Shown here in pieces: positions 1 through 7,888 of a DNA stretch of 64,000 bases. The notes below the pieces were generated by a model that saw only the letters and a list, made by a program, of their open reading frames with translations, searched no databases and was not told the DNA's origin. The position numbers and the translations under genes were made by a program. Position 1 is the first letter of the stretch, and the number at the start of each line of letters is the position of its first letter. The stretch is from Olivibacter sp. XZL3. Its GTDB lineage: Bacteria; Bacteroidota; Bacteroidia; Sphingobacteriales; Sphingobacteriaceae. Location of the stretch: contig NZ_SBJH01000032.1 in assembly GCF_004368405.1 (NCBI RefSeq), forward strand, positions 16,671-80,670, in the 5' to 3' direction.

Positions 1-1
1 C

Positions 2-115
2 CAAAGTAATATGTCCTATACAGCAAATATCAAACATGCTCGCATTCAATTAAGTGATGTGGAATTGCATCGGCAACTTCCGGATGCCGACAAAGGTAAC
101 CATTCGCGAATTTAA
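2..115 (+). CDS. C-terminal tail of an unidentified protein (partial)
   Basis: An open frame enters from the left window edge and ends with TAA at 113-115, giving 37 residues. The piece is rich in polar residues (ending near PDADKGNHSRI) and I cannot assign a family. It may be the tail of a gene lying mostly outside the window, or chance open frame. The hsp20 gene follows 88 bases later on the same strand. Confidence 0.3.
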   Translation, partial: QSNMSYTANIKHARIQLSDVELHRQLPDADKGNHSRI

Positions 116-203
116 TCAAATAAAAACTTTTCGTTTTTCCGCTTGTTTTTACGGGAAATTTCAATGGACATTGATCATAATTTGAAGTAAAAAGGAGGTA
201 GTA

Positions 204-644
204 ATGGCACTTGTCAGAAGAACTAGAGGCAGTTTCCCTTCCCTGTTTGATGATTTTTTTAATAGGGATTTGTTTAATTGGGATAACGGAAATCTTTCAC
301 AGGCCAATGTAACGGTCCCATCTGTGAATATTAAAGAAACGGCAGACAATTATGAAGTCGAAATGGCAGCTCCCGGTATGAACAAGAATGATTTCAAAAT
401 TGAGTTGGATGGTAATTTGCTGACCATTTCCTCAAGTAAGGAATTTGAAGATGAGAAGAAGGAAGATGGCTATGCACGAAAAGAATTTAGTTATCAGTCG
501 TTTCAACGAAGTTTTAATTTTCCGAAAGATGTAGTAGATGAAGACAAAATTGAAGCGAAGTATGAAAATGGCTTATTGCAGTTAACAATTCCAAAAAAAG
601 AGGAGGCCAAAAGAAAAGGTCCCCGATTAATTAATATTTCTTGA
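204..644 (+). CDS. hsp20: Small heat-shock protein (Hsp20/alpha-crystallin family)
   Basis: This is an ATP-independent holdase chaperone of the cytoplasm that binds unfolding proteins. The 146 residues are normal for bacterial sHSPs. A short N-terminal arm (MALVRRTRGSFPSLFDDFFN) precedes the alpha-crystallin domain at about residues 38-135. The family signature A-x-x-x-n-G-v-L is visible as AKYENGLLQLTIPK near residue 118-131, and the C-terminal I-x-I anchor is INI just before the end. The start is set by an unusually strong AAAGGAGG ribosome site at about 190-197; most genes in this window lack one. A strong hairpin follows the stop, so the gene is probably monocistronic. Confidence 0.95.
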   Translation: MALVRRTRGSFPSLFDDFFNRDLFNWDNGNLSQANVTVPSVNIKETADNYEVEMAAPGMNKNDFKIELDGNLLTISSSKEFEDEKKEDGYARKEFSYQSFQRSFNFPKDVVDEDKIEAKYENGLLQLTIPKKEEAKRKGPRLINIS

Positions 645-655
645 AGGTTCAATGA

Positions 656-735
656 AGCTGTCTAAAAAGCCCGTCGGCGCTAGGCGATCCGCCATGTCTC
701 CGTCGACCTAAAGACTTTTTAGACAGCTCTTTTAA
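656..735 (+). terminator. Hairpin terminator after hsp20
   Basis: A 14-bp perfect inverted repeat (AGCTGTCTAAAAAG at 656-669, CTTTTTAGACAGCT at 715-728) encloses a 45-base loop and is followed by CTTTTAA. It starts 12 bases after the hsp20 stop. The long loop can itself fold (GTCGGCG/CGTCGAC parts). The minus-strand gene beyond it ends at 793, so the structure could serve both directions. Confidence 0.65.
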
Positions 736-792
736 TACGATTTGAAATTATTTTATTCGCCGATTTGTAGGCTATAGTGAACCGCGTCCCTT

Positions 793-1047
793 TTAGCCGT
801 TGTTTTTTAGCTCTTTTTGCTCAATGGCTTTTCCAATTGCGCTTATACTCGGTTCGTCTAATTCTCCCCAAAGTTGTACCCAATGATCGTTTGATTCCTT
901 CCTGATTTCCGCAATATGCTGGTCATTATCAAAACAAACGTAATAGGGGGCGCCGTCGCTTGTCTCCTGTTGCTCCACGCGTAATGTTTTTGCTGTTCCT
1001 CCGATCTCTGCATTGATCTCGAAGGATATTTCCGCTGCATTTTCCAT
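793..1047 (-). CDS. Small hypothetical acidic protein
   Basis: This is an 84-residue protein of unknown function starting at ATG 1047; the same frame could extend to a TTG at 1116 (107 residues). I prefer the ATG because the longer form would overlap more of the divergent gene's leader. No signal peptide, membrane segment or recognised motif is visible. The sequence alternates beta-like stretches (EISFEINAEIGG, APYYVCFDN) with an acidic, Trp-containing C-terminal part (HWVQLWGELDEPS). It is divergently placed from a membrane protein at 1161 with about 110 bases between the starts. Confidence 0.55.
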   Translation of the reverse strand: MENAAEISFEINAEIGGTAKTLRVEQQETSDGAPYYVCFDNDQHIAEIRKESNDHWVQLWGELDEPSISAIGKAIEQKELKNNG

Positions 1048-1160
1048 AATTACTGTCTTTTTGTCTTCAGATTGAAAAACAGTTGATACATTATATTGTT
1101 TGTCTATATAATACAACGGTGTTTGGAATCGATACGCTAAACAATGATATATCCATTCAG

Positions 1161-1802
1161 ATGAATATAGTTTCCAACGAAAAAAAATGGCTCCGCTTGG
1201 GCTTAATCCTCCTCATAGGCATTTTAAGTTTCGGCGTGTTACAGGCCTTGGCGCCTGCGGTCTTCTTAACAAAAGTAAGCGGAACGGTACAAGAGATACA
1301 GCAAAAATATAGCGGAGCTGGCGCTGAAAAACTAATCACGATATCCTTTACTGGAGAGCCTATACTTATGCATCGTTATGTCAACAAAGATTATTTGCCG
1401 AGCCCGGAGGTGAGGGAAATCAAGGATGAGCTTAAGCTGACAACGTATACGCGAAAGGGTAAAGATGGTACATTTTACGGTTTGGAATTGGTGGATGGCA
1501 CGATTATCCAATCGAAGCGGTGGGACCTGTTGTCCGCTTATTTAAATGCCCCCATAGTCGCTTTTGCCTTAATTGCGATTCCTATTGGACTTTACCTGAT
1601 TTACGGTAAGAAGTTGCTGCAAACCAAACCTGATCAAATACTATTTATAGGCTATGTTTTCATGTTGGCTTTTGTTTGGGGAAAACTGCATTTCTTCCTT
1701 ATGATGTTGTTGATACTGGGTTTGGTGCAGCTCGGAAAGAGATTTTCAAACCAAAAAGGCGGGCAAGCGGTAAAGGAAATGAACTTTCCGATTCAAACTT
1801 AA
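1161..1802 (+). CDS. Hypothetical inner-membrane protein
   Basis: The protein has 213 residues from ATG 1161; the frame is open further upstream but only to a TTG at 1083. One hydrophobic segment lies near residues 11-35 (WLRLGLILLIGILSFG). A soluble extracytoplasmic portion with repeated basic and aromatic residues follows, and then there are two or three membrane segments at the C-terminus (LNAPIVAFALIAIPIGLYLIYG and later a paired hydrophobic stretch). I do not recognise the family. The stop at 1802 lies one base from the stop of the convergent dipeptidase gene. Confidence 0.6.
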   Translation: MNIVSNEKKWLRLGLILLIGILSFGVLQALAPAVFLTKVSGTVQEIQQKYSGAGAEKLITISFTGEPILMHRYVNKDYLPSPEVREIKDELKLTTYTRKGKDGTFYGLELVDGTIIQSKRWDLLSAYLNAPIVAFALIAIPIGLYLIYGKKLLQTKPDQILFIGYVFMLAFVWGKLHFFLMMLLILGLVQLGKRFSNQKGGQAVKEMNFPIQT

Positions 1803-1803
1803 T

Positions 1804-2883
1804 TCACGTGTTTTTCCAAGCTTTCCTTAAAAAACGGAGCCAATTACCATGGAGTATTTTAGCGATATCGTCTTCTGTGTAGCCTCTATCGGCCAATTCT
1901 CCATTTAATAACTGCAAATCAGCAATGGTTTCCAGATCATAGGGGCACTGCTCTTTTCCGAAAGCGCCATCTAAATCGGATCCAATACCAATATGGTCGC
2001 AATTCCCTGCGAGCTGGCAAATATGATCGAAGTGGTCGACTAAAACCGCCAGATTACATTGCATCTCCCTAGGCGTAGAAAGCCCTCTTTGCCAGTTGGG
2101 AACCATCATCCATGCATCTAATGCGCCGCCTATGACGGCTCCGCGGTTAATTAGTGCTTTTATTTGTTCGTCGCTAAATTGTCGATTATGGTTAACGAGT
2201 GCGCGACAGTTATTATGGCTCGCCCATACCGGCCCATTGAAATGATCCAGTGCTTCCCAAAAGCTGTCGTCACAGAGATGGGTGGCATCCAGTATGATGT
2301 TAAGCTTTTCCATTTCTTTTAACAGCTTGCGGCCCTCCGTTCCCATAAATCCCTTCGCATCCGTGCCCTGTGCATAGCGCCCCGGGCCATAATGCGCAGG
2401 GCCCACTGCGCGGAGTCCGCTTTGCCAAGCAAAATGCAGGTGCTCAGGTGTAACTAGCGAGTCTGCTCCTTCTAAACTCAGTATATAGCCGATTGGTTTC
2501 TTCTCGGCTGGCGTACTTTCATCCTTCCATAATGATAGATGCTTTTCCAGTGACACCAAATCGTTTATTTGAACCATTTCACCTTTGGCTTCCATGGCTT
2601 TATACCAAGCAAGTTGCCCTTGGGTTTGTGCCCAGGCCTGTTCCGGCGAATGCCAGCCCGGCAAGGGGTTGTCGGGCGCAACGTATCGGGCAATCTGGGT
2701 TGCCACTACCAGACCGATATTTCCCTTTCTCAAATCGGGTAGGGACACAAGGGCTTTGCCGCGATCGGGCTTATCTGTCAATCCTGCTTCTCGTTGATTA
2801 ATTTCCCGGCTGGATTTCGTTAAATCGCGGTTCCATTCCAGGGCGTTCATGCTTAAATCAAGGTGAGCGTCTATAATAAACAT
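1804..2883 (-). CDS. Membrane-type dipeptidase, peptidase family M19
   Basis: This 359-residue zinc dipeptidase belongs to the renal dipeptidase family. The expected metal ligands are visible: H-x-D at residues 7-9 (DAHLDLS), Glu138 in LEGADS, His202 in DATHLCDD and His223 in ASHNNCR, followed by GSDLDG at 301-306. Family members hydrolyse dipeptides and many accept a D-residue at the C-terminal side. There is no signal peptide, so it is probably cytoplasmic. It is the last gene of a three-gene minus-strand operon (RidA, D-serine-dehydratase-like enzyme, this gene, 10-base gap). That suggests it supplies D-amino acids from L-D dipeptides; this role is inferred. Confidence 0.9.
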   Translation of the reverse strand: MFIIDAHLDLSMNALEWNRDLTKSSREINQREAGLTDKPDRGKALVSLPDLRKGNIGLVVATQIARYVAPDNPLPGWHSPEQAWAQTQGQLAWYKAMEAKGEMVQINDLVSLEKHLSLWKDESTPAEKKPIGYILSLEGADSLVTPEHLHFAWQSGLRAVGPAHYGPGRYAQGTDAKGFMGTEGRKLLKEMEKLNIILDATHLCDDSFWEALDHFNGPVWASHNNCRALVNHNRQFSDEQIKALINRGAVIGGALDAWMMVPNWQRGLSTPREMQCNLAVLVDHFDHICQLAGNCDHIGIGSDLDGAFGKEQCPYDLETIADLQLLNGELADRGYTEDDIAKILHGNWLRFLRKAWKNT

Positions 2884-2893
2884 GGAAATATCG

Positions 2894-4030
2894 TTAAATG
2901 GTTAGTTTTCGTTTTCTGGCAGCGATCTGCCATTCGCCAGTCAATTGACTGTTCGTCACGGTAACGGCTGTATCGTATAAGGCGACGGTCGGACAAATAT
3001 GATAAGGTATGCCATAAAAAAGGTCACCGACATGGTATGCACGAGTATCAGCCACTTCAATCACAGCATGTTCCTCACTATGAGACACCAGCTGTGCGTC
3101 TGGAGCGTTCATGAAAAAAACGCGTTTGCTCCGTTCATTTTCAGATGCGATTGCTTTATGCCCTAAATCCAAACATAGTTTTCGGTTGTCTATGATGGAA
3201 ATAACGCGACTAAGCACTAAGGCTGCTACTTGAAATCCCTGTTCCGCAAAGAGCTCTTGATAACCTTTATCCCAAAAGATGAACGTGCCGGGGCTACATT
3301 CCAGTTCTTTTTGCGGATTTGCAGCATGAATCGGGAAGGTAGGTGTACCTCCGGCAACAATAGCGAAGGACTTTTCGTAAAGTGCGTCTAATTGCAAGAT
3401 AAGTTCTTCAATGTCGACAAAGTAGGCCTTGCATCGATTCCGGCGCTCTTCCAATGACGCGTCGTGAATATGTCCGTCGTAACAGTGCAGGCCGAGCAGA
3501 TTTAAACTGGCTAAGGCTGAACAGGCTTGAGCCAGCGCCGGCACATCCACCGGGTTGGCACCGCTACGGTTCATGCCAACATTGACATCGATATAGATGT
3601 TTATTCGAACATCCGCGGTGAGGGCGATATGGTTTAACTGTTGCGCTATTTCGTGTCGGTCGATCAAACAGGCGAAAGAGGTGTTAGGAAATCGCTTTAT
3701 GAGCGCGGCAAAACGGTTGATGTTTGGTCCAACCGGTTGGTATGCCAACAAAACGTCCTTTGCACCGCAATTTCCTAAAAGCTCAGCTTCAGCGATGGTG
3801 GCACACTTAAACTTGCTGATGCCGGCCGATTGCAGCTGTTTAACTGCGTCTGCGGATTTAGACGTTTTAATATGCGGACGCAGTCTGCTCACCGAACCCG
3901 CCATTGATATCAGCTCCCGAATATTGCTTTCTACCAGTTGTGGGAAAACAACAAGCGCGGGTGTCGGCATATCTTCCACCTGATTGATTGCATATATAGA
4001 CGCGATTTCCGTTTGCATACCGTCATCCAT
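2894..4030 (-). CDS. PLP enzyme of the D-serine dehydratase / D-threonine aldolase family
   Basis: This 378-residue fold-type III PLP enzyme carries an alanine-racemase-like N-terminal barrel. The Schiff-base lysine should be Lys55 in RPHIKTSK. Near the C-terminus lies H344-I-C346-P. In this family an H-x-C metal pair is associated with zinc-dependent D-serine dehydratases, while D-threonine aldolases usually carry H-x-D, so dehydratase activity (D-serine to pyruvate and ammonia via aminoacrylate) is the better guess. The start codon overlaps the ridA stop (TAATG), which indicates translational coupling. RidA next door hydrolyses exactly the aminoacrylate intermediates such an enzyme releases. 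Substrate remains inferred. Confidence 0.8.
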   Translation of the reverse strand: MDDGMQTEIASIYAINQVEDMPTPALVVFPQLVESNIRELISMAGSVSRLRPHIKTSKSADAVKQLQSAGISKFKCATIAEAELLGNCGAKDVLLAYQPVGPNINRFAALIKRFPNTSFACLIDRHEIAQQLNHIALTADVRINIYIDVNVGMNRSGANPVDVPALAQACSALASLNLLGLHCYDGHIHDASLEERRNRCKAYFVDIEELILQLDALYEKSFAIVAGGTPTFPIHAANPQKELECSPGTFIFWDKGYQELFAEQGFQVAALVLSRVISIIDNRKLCLDLGHKAIASENERSKRVFFMNAPDAQLVSHSEEHAVIEVADTRAYHVGDLFYGIPYHICPTVALYDTAVTVTNSQLTGEWQIAARKRKLTI

Positions 4031-4500
4031 TAGACCAACTCAAACAGTGCTTCCACTTCTACGGGAATATTGTCTGGCAAACTTCCCATACCTACCGCAC
4101 TGCGTACACCTATACCATTTTCTTCGCCCCAAACTTTTGCAAATAACTCGCTGCAGCCATTGATGATATAAGGGTGTTTTTCAAAATTAGCAGTGCAATT
4201 AACCATCCCTAATACTTTAATCACTCGCTTTACTTTATTGAGGCTTCCCAAGTTCGTTTTGATCGTTGACAGCATTGTCAGCCCTACTTGCTGAGCGGCT
4301 AATTTGCCCTGTTCCATATTGATTGTTTCTCCGATTCGACCGATGATGAGGCTCTTGTCATCCTGTACCGGACCATGTCCGGAAAGATAAAGATATTTGC
4401 CATCAATCAAATAAGGTTTGTATACGCCCAAGGGGGCCGGCGCGGGTGGTAAACGCAGTCCAAGTACTTCAAAATTTTTATCGGCATCTATAAAATCCAT
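4030..4500 (-). CDS. RidA-family protein (YjgF/YER057c/UK114)
   Basis: This 156-residue protein has the RidA fold, which in characterised members hydrolyses reactive enamine/imine intermediates produced by PLP enzymes. It belongs to the longer, more divergent type (compare LYLSGHGPVQDD near residue 47 and the C-terminal VGMGSLPDNIPVEVEALFELV), where the usual length is about 125-155. It is the promoter-proximal gene of the operon with the D-serine-dehydratase-like enzyme, whose ATG overlaps this stop. Upstream on the minus strand, TTTTG, 19 bases and TACATTTA between 4501 and 4560 could be the promoter. The 286 bases up to the next gene hold no other feature I can support. Confidence 0.85.
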   Translation of the reverse strand: MDFIDADKNFEVLGLRLPPAPAPLGVYKPYLIDGKYLYLSGHGPVQDDKSLIIGRIGETINMEQGKLAAQQVGLTMLSTIKTNLGSLNKVKRVIKVLGMVNCTANFEKHPYIINGCSELFAKVWGEENGIGVRSAVGMGSLPDNIPVEVEALFELV

Positions 4501-4786
4501 CGTGCTAACTTTTTATATGTCCATAAATGTAAGATATTGTTTCTATTTGGCAAAACCTTTCTGAGCGATATGCTTCAGGCTCTAGGCCATAAGCCTCTTA
4601 TTTAGCGAAGTAAAAATAAAAATATAGCATGGCGTTTTAAACGATGCATTGGAGCTTTCTTAAGTGAATGACAACCGCGCATAAACGCCCGTGTTTAATG
4701 CCTATTGCCTACTGCCAATATCATCTTGACTTTACCATAAATAAGTGTAAATTAGACGGAGCTAAATTATCCAATAACACTTGAAT

Positions 4787-5767
4787 ATGGTATCTAGAAG
4801 AAAATTCTTAAAGCAATCGGGCTTAGCGGTTGCTTCCGCTGCGGTAGGCGGCAAATTGCTAACAGGATGTGGCACGAGGCGTCCCCAAAACGCTGAGATA
4901 GGTTTGCAACTGTATACAATGCGCGACGAGCTCGCTAAAGATCCGAAGCAGACGATCATGAAAATAGCGAATATCGGTTATGGGCATGTGGAAACCTTTT
5001 ACGATTATGGAACGGAAAAGGGCTCTGGTAAATACTGGGGATTAAGCACGGAAGGATTGAAAAATCTCCTGGCAGAAAATAACCTTCAAACCTATAGTGG
5101 ACACTATCAGCTAAATAATTTTCTGACGGTGGGCAAGGGGCAGGATGATGAGTTGAAACAGCAGGCGGAGATTGCCGTTAAACTTGGGCAGCGTTACCTC
5201 ATTGTTCCGGTACCACCATTCAATTTGATCGACAAGCTAACGCTTGAAGATTTCAAGTTCATGGCAGAGCAGTTAAATAGAGGTGGCGAATATTGTAAGA
5301 GCCTTGGTTTAAAAATAGGATATCATAATCATTTTTGGGAATTTAGAAGCTACGGTGCCGACAAAAGAACTGGTTACGATATACTTGTTGGAGAAACGCA
5401 GCCCGATCTGGTTGCTTTTGAACTGGACATGTTCTGGGCGATAAAGTCGGGAGCCCATCCGCTGCAGTTATTTGAAAAGTATCCTAAGCGTTTTGAAATG
5501 TGGCATGTCAAAGATATTGACAAATCGAAATCGGATGTTATTGTCGGCGAAGGGAAAGACTCGTTGCCTTCGATGGATATCTTAAAAGATATCAAATTTG
5601 CAGAAGTTGGAACGGGAGCAGTAGATTATAAGGCGATCTTCAAAAAGTCGGAAGAAGCTGGTTTAAAGCACTTCTTCGTTGAGCAAGATGGTATTTACAT
5701 GGAGAACCATTTTGAAAGTATCAGATTGAGTTTTAACTATATTAAAAATAATTTGATCGAGAAATAG
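4787..5767 (+). CDS. Tat-exported lipoprotein, sugar phosphate isomerase/epimerase fold
   Basis: This 326-residue protein belongs to the AP-endonuclease-2/xylose-isomerase-like TIM barrel family. The N-terminus combines a twin-arginine motif (SRRKFLK, residues 3-9) with a lipobox (LLTGC, Cys28), so it is probably folded, exported and lipid-anchored in the periplasm. Barrel motifs include GLQLYTMRDEL, LGLKIGYHNHFWEF (metal-binding His), FELDMFW and FEMWHVKDID. Such proteins are common beside carbohydrate loci in Bacteroidota; the substrate is unknown. I chose ATG 4787 over TTG 4781 because the Tat motif then lies right at the start. It converges on the lacI gene, 110 bases away. Confidence 0.85.
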   Translation: MVSRRKFLKQSGLAVASAAVGGKLLTGCGTRRPQNAEIGLQLYTMRDELAKDPKQTIMKIANIGYGHVETFYDYGTEKGSGKYWGLSTEGLKNLLAENNLQTYSGHYQLNNFLTVGKGQDDELKQQAEIAVKLGQRYLIVPVPPFNLIDKLTLEDFKFMAEQLNRGGEYCKSLGLKIGYHNHFWEFRSYGADKRTGYDILVGETQPDLVAFELDMFWAIKSGAHPLQLFEKYPKRFEMWHVKDIDKSKSDVIVGEGKDSLPSMDILKDIKFAEVGTGAVDYKAIFKKSEEAGLKHFFVEQDGIYMENHFESIRLSFNYIKNNLIEK

Positions 5768-5877
5768 TTGAGTCGTTAATAATAGAAAAGGAGCAATAGT
5801 AGCATAAACTATAGTCTTTTCGCCTACGGTTCGGCTGATACTGTGACTTCTTATTGATTAAAGCTTACAGCTTTTGC

Positions 5878-6903
5878 CTATAGCTGTTTGTCCGGAATCC
5901 GCTCAATTAATTCCGTTCCCAATACGATGGATTCATGCTCATAGACGGGATATTTACTTTCTATGAGCTGAATTAAACGGTCGGTCGCCACCCTGCCCAT
6001 TTCGAAGGCCGGCTGCCGCACACTAGAGAAATCGGTGCTGAACAGGTCAAGTACATCGCTGTTCGAAAATCCTACTATAGCGGGCATATATGCGTGGTCG
6101 CTGTACTTTTTAATGGCTGTTAAGCAGGCTATACTGAGGCGGTCGCTCGCTACAAAAATGGAGTCGGGTTTTTCGTCCATCGATAAAAAATACTGAACAG
6201 CTGCATCCACTTCATTTAAATCGCTGCCTCCATGATGACAATACTTAATATTATTTTCGTCGACAGCAATGCCGTTTTCTATTAGGGCTTCCCTATATCC
6301 GGCTAGGCGTTCCTTCGTGATAGAAAGATGGGGGGCGTTTGCCAAATGAGCAATCTTTCTATAACCCTTGTCTATTAAATGGCAGGTCGCCATTTTAGCT
6401 CCATTTCGATTATCAGATGATATTTTATGGGTAGCCAAGCTCTCATTTATCCGGTCGAAAAAGACAATCGGTAAACCTGCCTCATGGAGTTTCTTGATAT
6501 GATCGAAGTTGGTTGTTTCCGCGGACAAAGAGATTAGGATGCCATCTACGGAGCGGTTCGCTAGATGCTTGATATTCATCACTTCTCTTTCGTACGAATC
6601 GTGCGTTTGGGTAATGATAATGTTATAACCGTTTTTATAGGCAATGGATTCTATACCGTCAATTGCCTGGGAAAAAAAACTGTTCGCTACCTCGCATACA
6701 ACCACGCCAATAGAATAACTTTTGCGTTGTTTTAAGCTTAAAGCAATCGGATTCCGTTTATAGTTATTCTGTTCGGCATAGGCCAATACTCGCTTTTTTG
6801 TCTCTTTATTTATTTCATAACTATCGCTTAAAGCCCTGGAAACGGTAGAAGCTGATAGATTGAGTGCTTGAGCAATGTCTTTTATTGTTATCGGTTTGAA
6901 CAC
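5878..6903 (-). CDS. LacI-family regulator of the pectin/galacturonate locus
   Basis: This 341-residue transcription factor has an N-terminal helix-turn-helix (TIKDIAQALNLSASTVSRALS, about residues 7-27, with the LacI hinge region near NYKRNPIALSLKQRKS). A periplasmic-binding-protein-like effector domain follows from residue about 62 (SIGVVVCEVANSFFSQAIDGIE). It is divergent from the CE12-CE8 operon and is the only regulator in the pectin locus. Four matching 24-bp palindromes lie in the intergenic regions of that locus, which makes it their likely ligand. The family is usually repressive, but operator placement here suggests activation. The effector is unknown; a uronate or KDG-type intermediate would fit. 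Confidence 0.92.
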   Translation of the reverse strand: MFKPITIKDIAQALNLSASTVSRALSDSYEINKETKKRVLAYAEQNNYKRNPIALSLKQRKSYSIGVVVCEVANSFFSQAIDGIESIAYKNGYNIIITQTHDSYEREVMNIKHLANRSVDGILISLSAETTNFDHIKKLHEAGLPIVFFDRINESLATHKISSDNRNGAKMATCHLIDKGYRKIAHLANAPHLSITKERLAGYREALIENGIAVDENNIKYCHHGGSDLNEVDAAVQYFLSMDEKPDSIFVASDRLSIACLTAIKKYSDHAYMPAIVGFSNSDVLDLFSTDFSSVRQPAFEMGRVATDRLIQLIESKYPVYEHESIVLGTELIERIPDKQL

Positions 6904-6924
6904 AAGTTAGTTTTTTTTGAATAT

Positions 6925-6955
6925 CAAACTTAGTTAAAAATGGCTTTAAATGCAA
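6925..6955 (-). promoter_or_regulatory. Consensus promoter of the lacI gene
   Basis: On the minus strand TTG (6953-6955), a 20-base spacer and TAAGTTTG (6932-6925) match the Bacteroidota -33/-7 consensus exactly. The predicted start lies near 6918, about 15 bases before the ATG. Its -7 box is consensus, unlike those of the operons it probably controls. Confidence 0.6.
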
Positions 6956-7014
6956 CGATTCTTGACCGCTTCGTGGTGTTTTTTTGTTATTCAAAAAGAT
7001 AATGAAGGTCGGCT

Positions 7015-7038
7015 GCAAACGATCCCGGTATCGTTTGC
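7015..7038. promoter_or_regulatory. LacI-type operator 1
   Basis: A 24-bp palindrome has perfect 9-bp arms (GCAAACGAT and ATCGTTTGC) around CCCGGT, with a central CCGG. Its centre (7026.5) is 57.5 bp upstream of the -7 box of the CE12-CE8 operon. It matches the three operators at 13300, 18347 and 23325 in length, centre and outer GCAA/TTGC. Confidence 0.8.
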
Positions 7039-7061
7039 GCTTATTTTTTTGTTCGCCTTTC

Positions 7062-7091
7062 TTGTCTTCATCCGACAATTATGTAAACTTG
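7062..7091 (+). promoter_or_regulatory. Promoter of the CE12-CE8 operon
   Basis: TTG (7062-7064), 19 bases and TAAACTTG (7084-7091) are present. The -7 box deviates from TAnnTTTG at its fifth base, as in the other operator-linked promoters. The predicted start is near 7098, leaving a 45-base leader before the ATG at 7143. Confidence 0.55.
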
Positions 7092-7142
7092 TTCAGGTTA
7101 TTCTTTGCGACCAGTTAAAACAGAACCATTATTATCCGAAAA

Positions 7143-7880
7143 ATGCACAATAAAAAATTAACGCTTTTGCTGGTTTTCTCATTAATTTTTTGCGCTTTCG
7201 GCTTTAAAGACAAAGAGATTACCCTATGGATGATGGGCGATTCAACCATGGCTATAAAAGATCCCGATAAATATCCCGAAACCGGTTGGGGTGTGCCTTT
7301 TGCTACTTTGTTTAAACCGGGTGTCCAAGTGGAAAATAAGGCTAAAAACGGTAGAAGTACCCGTTCATTTATTGATGAAGGTCGGTGGACGGAAATATAC
7401 AATCAACTCAAGGTGGGTGATTATCTTTTTATACAATTCGGACATAACGACGAAAAGATAGATAAACCAAAGGTCGGTACCGACATCAGGACATTTAAAG
7501 CGAACTTGCGTATGTTTGTCGTAAAAGCCCGTGAAAAAGGAGTTCAGCCGGTATTGTTGACTCCCATTGCGAGGCGCAATTTTGAACAGGGCATTTTAGT
7601 AGATACCCATAAGGATTATCCGAGGGCTATCCGCGAGGTAGCGGACAGCTTACAGGTTCCCTTAATCGACCTTACCGAAAAAACAAACCGATTGTTAACA
7701 GCTTTAGGGGAGCGAAAATCAGAAAAATTGTTCCTGCACCTAAAAGCGGGACATAAAAATTACCCAAAAGGTGTGATCGACAATACACATTTGAATAGAG
7801 AGGGAGCTTTGGCGGTTGCAAAGCTCGCTGTCGAGGGAATAAAAGAACTAGAACTCAGCCTTGTAAAACAGTTGAAGTAG
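7143..7880 (+). CDS. Secreted CE12 acetylesterase (rhamnogalacturonan/pectin acetylesterase)
   Basis: This 245-residue SGNH/GDSL hydrolase removes acetyl groups from pectin. A signal peptide covers about residues 1-20. The SGNH blocks are visible: nucleophile Ser34 in GDSTMA, the NGRST block near residue 69, FGHND with His101-Asn102-Asp103, and the catalytic dyad Asp213/His216 in DNTHLN. CE12 members such as YesT act on acetylated rhamnogalacturonan. It is first in an operon with a pectin methylesterase (8-base gap) behind operator 1. The N-terminal third of the CE12-GH115 fusion at 62993 is a clear paralogue. Confidence 0.9.
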   Translation: MHNKKLTLLLVFSLIFCAFGFKDKEITLWMMGDSTMAIKDPDKYPETGWGVPFATLFKPGVQVENKAKNGRSTRSFIDEGRWTEIYNQLKVGDYLFIQFGHNDEKIDKPKVGTDIRTFKANLRMFVVKAREKGVQPVLLTPIARRNFEQGILVDTHKDYPRAIREVADSLQVPLIDLTEKTNRLLTALGERKSEKLFLHLKAGHKNYPKGVIDNTHLNREGALAVAKLAVEGIKELELSLVKQLK

Positions 7881-7888
7881 GAGATATC

